From Chloroflexota bacterium (GTDB taxonomy: Bacteria; Chloroflexota; Anaerolineae; UBA7937): DNA of 8,936 nt. The stretch is from contig DMLA01000207.1 in NCBI GenBank assembly GCA_003453555.1, positions 1 to 8,936 of the forward strand. The letters are read 5' to 3'. Shown here in pieces: positions 6,026 to 8,936 of the stretch. Within the stretch, counting starts at the first letter, position 1. Each line of letters begins with the position of its first letter. The notes below the pieces were generated by a model. It made no database searches, was not told where the DNA came from, and saw nothing but the letters and a program-made list of their open reading frames with translations. The position numbers were made by a program, and so were the translations under genes.

Positions 6026-6529
6026 ATGATGCTTCCTGGGCGAAGGTTGTACCGATTTGCCGTTCTCCTAATGATAGCGGCTCTGCTCACTAGTTGTGGC
6101 CTGCTCTGGGGGAGGCCAAAGAGCAACACGACGAGCGATGGGTACCTCGGGCTCACATTGTGGGTGAGCCGATCGCTACCAAAGGTAGGCCAGCCCGTCC
6201 AGATCAGACATACGGTGAAGAACCCCACTGACCACACAGAGGTCATTCAATTAGAAGAGAAGCAGGAGCCAGTCATGGACATCCGGATCCACTTCGGGCC
6301 ACTTGGAGGTACTACAACGCTATACTGGTCAGACGGGCGGGAGATCACCCCGGAGATGAGGAGGCTGGAGTTAGCCCCAGGTCAATCAAAAACCATCGAG
6401 ATGACCTGGGTCCCCGACAAGAGGGCAACGAATGAAATAGTCTGGGTAAGCGGCATGCTAAACCGGGAGCAGAGGTCCCAACATGTGCCTATCGATATAT
6501 GTGTAGGTAGCTGTTATCTTGGCTACTAG
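6026..6529 (+). CDS. Lipoprotein with BsuPI-like domain, tandem copy 2
   Basis: The product has 167 residues and is clearly paralogous to the preceding gene. The signal peptide (GRRLYRFAVLLMIAAL) ends in the lipobox LTSC with Cys24, at the same position as in copy 1. The mature part repeats the same blocks: TLWVSRSLPKVGQPVQIRHT, NPTDHTEVIQLEEK, PVMDIRIHFGPLGG, YWSDGREITPEMRRLELAPG, SKTIEMTWVPDK and the carboxyl-terminal Cys pair ICVGSC. Compared with copy 1 it has a two-residue insertion (QE) before PVMD and a divergent last 35 residues apart from VP and ICVG. The fold is BsuPI-like (immunoglobulin-type beta-sandwich); ligand or partner unknown. ATG 6026 is followed by a second ATG at 6029, and either could be used with GAGGGG at 6015-6020. 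Gene order and spacing suggest cotranscription with copy 1, and a hairpin terminator candidate lies 28 bp past its stop. Confidence 0.8.
   Translation: MMLPGRRLYRFAVLLMIAALLTSCGLLWGRPKSNTTSDGYLGLTLWVSRSLPKVGQPVQIRHTVKNPTDHTEVIQLEEKQEPVMDIRIHFGPLGGTTTLYWSDGREITPEMRRLELAPGQSKTIEMTWVPDKRATNEIVWVSGMLNREQRSQHVPIDICVGSCYLGY
6347..6412 (+). repeat. 66-bp tract identical in both lipoprotein genes, copy 2
   Basis: This is the exact match to 5785-5850. Preceding bases already differ (GAGATC here against GAGATA) and following bases differ (CCCGACAA against GCTGACAA), which marks the borders. Confidence 0.9.
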
Positions 6530-6556
6530 CGTGGAGTCGGAGCTAGGATAGGTCAG

Positions 6557-6582
6557 GAGAGCCCCGGGGGAAAGGGGCTTTT
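6557..6582 (+). terminator. GC-rich repeat copy B forming a terminator-like hairpin
   Basis: The repeat at 5999-6020 recurs here one base shorter. AGCCCC (6560-6565) pairs with GGGGCT (6574-6579) around a GGGGGAAA loop. Three further weak pairs extend the stem outward, using the TTT at 6580-6582. The 3' side continues TTTCCCT, so it can act as a modest intrinsic terminator for the lipoprotein pair. The same element sits over the ribosome binding site in copy A. Confidence 0.5.
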
Positions 6583-6650
6583 CCCTGTCCGGAGGTAACT
6601 CCTGGCAGCCAAAGGTTGGACCGCCACCCCAGTGGCAAAACCGAGACTCG
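6583..6650 (+). other. Hairpin-rich noncoding stretch between convergent genes
   Basis: No gene is visible between the lipoprotein 2 stop (6529) and the protease stop (6693). On the plus strand this part can form several small hairpins in series: GGAG-GTAA-CTCC (6591-6602), CCAA-AGG-TTGG (near 6609-6619) and GCCAC-CCCA-GTGGC (near 6623-6636). The strong terminator follows at 6651. I could not match it to a known riboswitch or small RNA. It also holds a short similarity to the 5' end of lipoprotein 2 (TCCTGG, then AAGGTTG-ACCG at 6612-6623 against 6043-6054), which may be a vestige of a third copy. Confidence 0.35.
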
Positions 6651-6683
6651 CAAGGGGCGCTAATGCGCCCCTTGTCATCTTTT
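6651..6683 (+). terminator. Strong intrinsic terminator between convergent genes
   Basis: CAAGGGGCGC (6651-6660) pairs perfectly with GCGCCCCTTG (6665-6674) around a TAAT loop, and TCATCTTTT follows. The T-run lies on the plus side, so it best serves the lipoprotein transcript. On the minus strand it lies about 20 bp past the protease stop but is followed by CGAGTCTCGG with no T-run, so any action there would be weak or factor-assisted. Confidence 0.8.
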
Positions 6684-6692
6684 GGGCTATTT

Positions 6693-7787
6693 CTAACTGA
6701 AGGGCACGGGGGTGAAGATGGTGAGGAAGAGGATGAGGGCCAAGATGCCGATCATCTTTCTCTTCCCGCCCACCCCACTGATATCGTTTAAGGGTCTGGG
6801 GTGGCGGGGGCCGCTTAGAAGGATTAAGAGGGCCCAGAGGAGCCAGCCAGACCAGAGGAAGAGCCCCAGGCCCATAAGGAGGAGAAGGATCAGTTGGGCT
6901 ATCCACTTGTAGGCCCCTCCTAGAAGAGCGTAGGCTACATGCCCCCCGTCCAACTGTCCCGCCGGCAGTAGGTTGACCCCGGTGACCATCAGCCCGATCC
7001 AACCAGCAAAGGCGATAGGGTGGAGGAAGACGTCAACCCCTCCACCGGGAAGGATCTGGCCGTGAACCAGATACTTAAGAGCCAGATACAATAGCGAGTT
7101 ACCCTCCTGGAAGTAGCCTGGCCCGTGTATGATAGGCCTTACCTCGGAGAGGGAGAGGCCGAAGATCAAAACGGGGATGGCTATCGCCAGCCCAGCCAGT
7201 GGCCCCGCTAGCCCCACATCGAAGAAGCCTTTTCGATCCTTGGCTACCGATTCCATCCTGATGAAAGCCCCGAAAGTCCCCAAGCCGATGGGGACGGGGA
7301 TGAAGTAAGGGAGGCTGACTCTGAGGCCATGTCTCTGGGCCATGAAATAATGGCTCAACTCATGCGTCCCCAAGATGAGGAGGAGAGCAGAGGCGAAGGG
7401 GATCCCGAACTTTAGAGTTCCAGGGTTCTCTAGGGGGTTGAACCCTTCGTTAGCGGCTCCCACGTAGAGGGTAGTGAGGATGGTGGCTAAGAAGAGGAGA
7501 AGGTTGATGATGGGCCGGGGCTTCCCCCTCTCCGGGGGAGCGGGGACGATGAGCACGCTATCCCGGCCTCTCCGCCTCTGAAGGAGAGGGAGCAAACCTT
7601 TGGCTTCCAGCCTCTCGTAGAGGAGGGAGAAGGCGGTTTCCGCATCCCAAAGGAGTTGGCCAGAGAAGAGGACAGCCTCTCCTCCCCGCCTCAACGAAAC
7701 GTCGTCTACTAGGAGTACATCCTCCACCTGGGCCCTTAACTCCTCAATGAACCTTTCTTCTGAAACGGTTGGTTCCCTTATCTGCAC
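6693..7787 (-). CDS. M50 site-2 protease, EGY-like intramembrane metalloprotease
   Basis: The product is 364 residues from GTG 7787. It cleaves substrates within or near the membrane, typically in regulated proteolysis; the substrate here is unknown. The zinc site is intact: HELSH at 142-146 and NLLPAGQLDGG at 272-282 with Asp280 as third ligand. Between them are the EGY-type motifs GTFGAFIR (170-177) and FDVGLAGPLAG (189-199). Before the first membrane segment (about 94-111) is a roughly 90-residue soluble domain, as in related bacterial and plastid EGY proteins. Further membrane segments lie near 129-145, 191-213, 260-277, 295-326 (one or two spans) and 345-358. A carboxyl-side SGPRHPRP (325-332) is typical of the subfamily. 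GTG 7787 is chosen because AGGGGG lies 7 bases upstream (7800-7795) and it overlaps the galK end by 10 bp. The frame remains open to an ATG at 7916, but that would add 43 low-complexity residues read inside galK. Confidence 0.92.
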   Translation of the reverse strand: MQIREPTVSEERFIEELRAQVEDVLLVDDVSLRRGGEAVLFSGQLLWDAETAFSLLYERLEAKGLLPLLQRRRGRDSVLIVPAPPERGKPRPIINLLLFLATILTTLYVGAANEGFNPLENPGTLKFGIPFASALLLILGTHELSHYFMAQRHGLRVSLPYFIPVPIGLGTFGAFIRMESVAKDRKGFFDVGLAGPLAGLAIAIPVLIFGLSLSEVRPIIHGPGYFQEGNSLLYLALKYLVHGQILPGGGVDVFLHPIAFAGWIGLMVTGVNLLPAGQLDGGHVAYALLGGAYKWIAQLILLLLMGLGLFLWSGWLLWALLILLSGPRHPRPLNDISGVGGKRKMIGILALILFLTIFTPVPFS

Positions 7788-8926
7788 TTCGATACCCCCT
7801 GAGCGGGGCGACAGACATAGATCGCCGGTTTCTTTGCCATGGCTTTCTCGTACTCCTTCGTCACCAGGGCTTGGAATTCTGGGACCGCCTCTCGGGTCAC
7901 CAGGCTCACGGTGCAACCGCCGAAGCCAGCCCCGGTGAGGCGGGAGCCGTAGACCCCTGAGACCTTCCTAGCAGCCTCTACCAAGATATCCAGTTCAGGG
8001 CAACTTACCTCGAAATCGTGGCCCAGGCTATGGTGGGAGTCGTACATTAGCCGGCCGAAAGCCTCCAAATCTCCTCTCAGCGCTTCTGCCGCCTCCAAGG
8101 TTCGTTGGTTCTCGGTCACTACATGCCTAACACGGCGATAGATAGAGGGTGGCAAATCGCTCCTGCGCTCCGCCAACTCTTGGGGGGAGACGGAGCGTAG
8201 CGAAGGGACTCCCAAAAGCCTTGCTCCCTCCTGACACTCCTGGCGACGAAGGTTATACTGGGAGTCAAGGAGTCCCCTTCGCCTCCCGGTATCGGCGACT
8301 ACGATATCCACCTCTGGAGGGACGGGGATCAACTGGTGATCAAGGCTACGACAATCGATGAGGAGAGCCCGATCTCTTTCGCCTAAGGCGGAGGTCATCT
8401 GATCCATCAAGCCGCATTGGACACCCACGAAACCGTTTTCCGCCCCTTGGCAGAGGAGGGCCAACTGGAGGGGCTCGATCTCTAGATTAGATAACAACTG
8501 AAAAGAGTAGGCCACCGCCACCTCCAAGGCTGCCGAAGAGCCTAGTCCAGACTTCATAGGCAGATCCCCCCAGATTACAGCCTCCATGCCCTGGAGCCGA
8601 TGCCCGGCCCTTTCCATCTCCCAGGCTACACCCCGCCCGTAGTTGCTCCACCCTCTTTCTCCTCGGTCTATCTCGTCCAGCGAGAAGGCATCTTCCTCTC
8701 CTAGATTGAGGGCCTGAAAAGAGACCTTTCTGTCCCTTCGGGGTCCTGCGGCGACGAGGATATAGCGATCGACAGCCACAGGGAGGACGTAACCCTCGTT
8801 GTAATCCGTGTGCTCGCCGATGAGGTTCACCCTCCCCGGTGCGGCGACGACGATAGCCGGCGGTCGACCGTAGGACTTCTCGAATTGAGCCGCTACCCGG
8901 CCATAAGGAGCCGTTTCTTTCTCCAT
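7778..8926 (-). CDS. galK: Galactokinase
   Basis: Galactokinase phosphorylates alpha-D-galactose to galactose-1-phosphate, using ATP, in the Leloir pathway in the cytoplasm. The 382 residues match the usual length. The galactokinase signature GRVNLIGEHTDYNEGYVLP (31-49) includes Arg32, Glu38 and Asp41, which contact the sugar. The GHMP ATP-binding loop is SGLGSSAALEVA (126-137), the catalytic base is Asp175 in CGLMDQ, DTGRRRGLLDSQYN (212-225) is the expected middle motif, and the carboxyl-terminal GHMP motif is TGAGFGGC (331-338). The ATG at 8926 gives the standard amino end. AAGGGG touches it directly, with GAGAAGG just before, so the ribosome site is unusually close, and the frame is still open at the window edge, leaving a slightly longer start possible. 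A TGA 10 bases upstream (in another frame) could be the end of a preceding gene. The last 10 bp overlap the protease gene, implying cotranscription. Confidence 0.96.
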   Translation of the reverse strand: MEKETAPYGRVAAQFEKSYGRPPAIVVAAPGRVNLIGEHTDYNEGYVLPVAVDRYILVAAGPRRDRKVSFQALNLGEEDAFSLDEIDRGERGWSNYGRGVAWEMERAGHRLQGMEAVIWGDLPMKSGLGSSAALEVAVAYSFQLLSNLEIEPLQLALLCQGAENGFVGVQCGLMDQMTSALGERDRALLIDCRSLDHQLIPVPPEVDIVVADTGRRRGLLDSQYNLRRQECQEGARLLGVPSLRSVSPQELAERRSDLPPSIYRRVRHVVTENQRTLEAAEALRGDLEAFGRLMYDSHHSLGHDFEVSCPELDILVEAARKVSGVYGSRLTGAGFGGCTVSLVTREAVPEFQALVTKEYEKAMAKKPAIYVCRPAQGVSKCR

Positions 8927-8936
8927 CCCCTTCTCA

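Noticed and set aside
6583..6660. Cobalamin, cyclic-di-GMP or ZTP riboswitch
   Set aside because: Short matches such as GGCAAAACC and GCCACTG (minus strand) were compared with the remembered consensus cores, but the flanking conserved elements are absent, and the region lies between convergent gene ends, not before a gene.
7788..7916. Longer protease start at ATG 7916
   Set aside because: The added 43 residues are Gly/Pro/Arg-rich and read inside the conserved galK carboxyl end. GTG 7787 has a well-placed ribosome binding site and gives the expected amino-terminal domain length.

Overview
This window is part of a bacterial chromosome of moderately high GC content. It has compact gene spacing, Shine-Dalgarno sites of the AGGAGG/AGGGG type and some GTG starts. 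The mix of genes is one I associate with Chloroflexota or similar lineages: an EGY-like site-2 protease, a two-helix membrane protein with a NERD-like domain, BsuPI-like lipoproteins and a concanavalin-like domain fragment. That placement is inference from gene content only. I see no phage, insertion sequence, CRISPR array, rRNA or tRNA.

Layout. Positions 7-43 hold a perfect hairpin. Positions 629-72 (minus) hold a concanavalin/LamG-like domain whose open frame runs past its only ATG without reaching a start, so it looks 5'-truncated or frameshifted. Two back-to-back sigma70-type promoters lie between it and a DegV-family fatty-acid-binding protein (746-1600, plus). The DegV promoter predicts an essentially leaderless mRNA. 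A tight plus-strand operon follows: plsX (1682-2692), fabF (2694-4115), a NERD-like membrane protein (4118-4807) and a PaaI-type hotdog thioesterase (4791-5249). The next 220 bp carry the decayed 3' end of a second thioesterase. Then come two tandem paralogous lipoproteins (5470-5967 and 6026-6529), which share a perfect 66-bp tract and a GC-rich hairpin repeat. A hairpin-rich gap closed by a strong terminator (6557-6683) separates them from a convergent minus-strand pair, galK (8926-7778) and an M50 site-2 protease (7787-6693), which overlap by 10 bp.

How the genes fit together. DegV (FakB-like), PlsX, FabF and the thioesterase all handle acyl chains. FakB-type proteins present fatty acids for phosphorylation to acyl-phosphate. 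PlsX interconverts acyl-ACP and acyl-phosphate. FabF elongates acyl-ACP, and hotdog thioesterases release acyl chains from CoA or ACP. The block therefore reads as a lipid-supply module with a membrane NERD protein embedded in it. The galK/site-2 protease pair is a separate transcription unit, combining sugar catabolism with intramembrane proteolysis with no obvious functional link.

Most of the window is ordinary housekeeping. The least ordinary parts are the duplication-and-decay zone at 5250-6680, the 60-residue amino-terminal extension on FabF, the altered NERD active site and the headless lectin-like domain with its own promoter. I found no clear evidence of a wholly new defence or mobile system.
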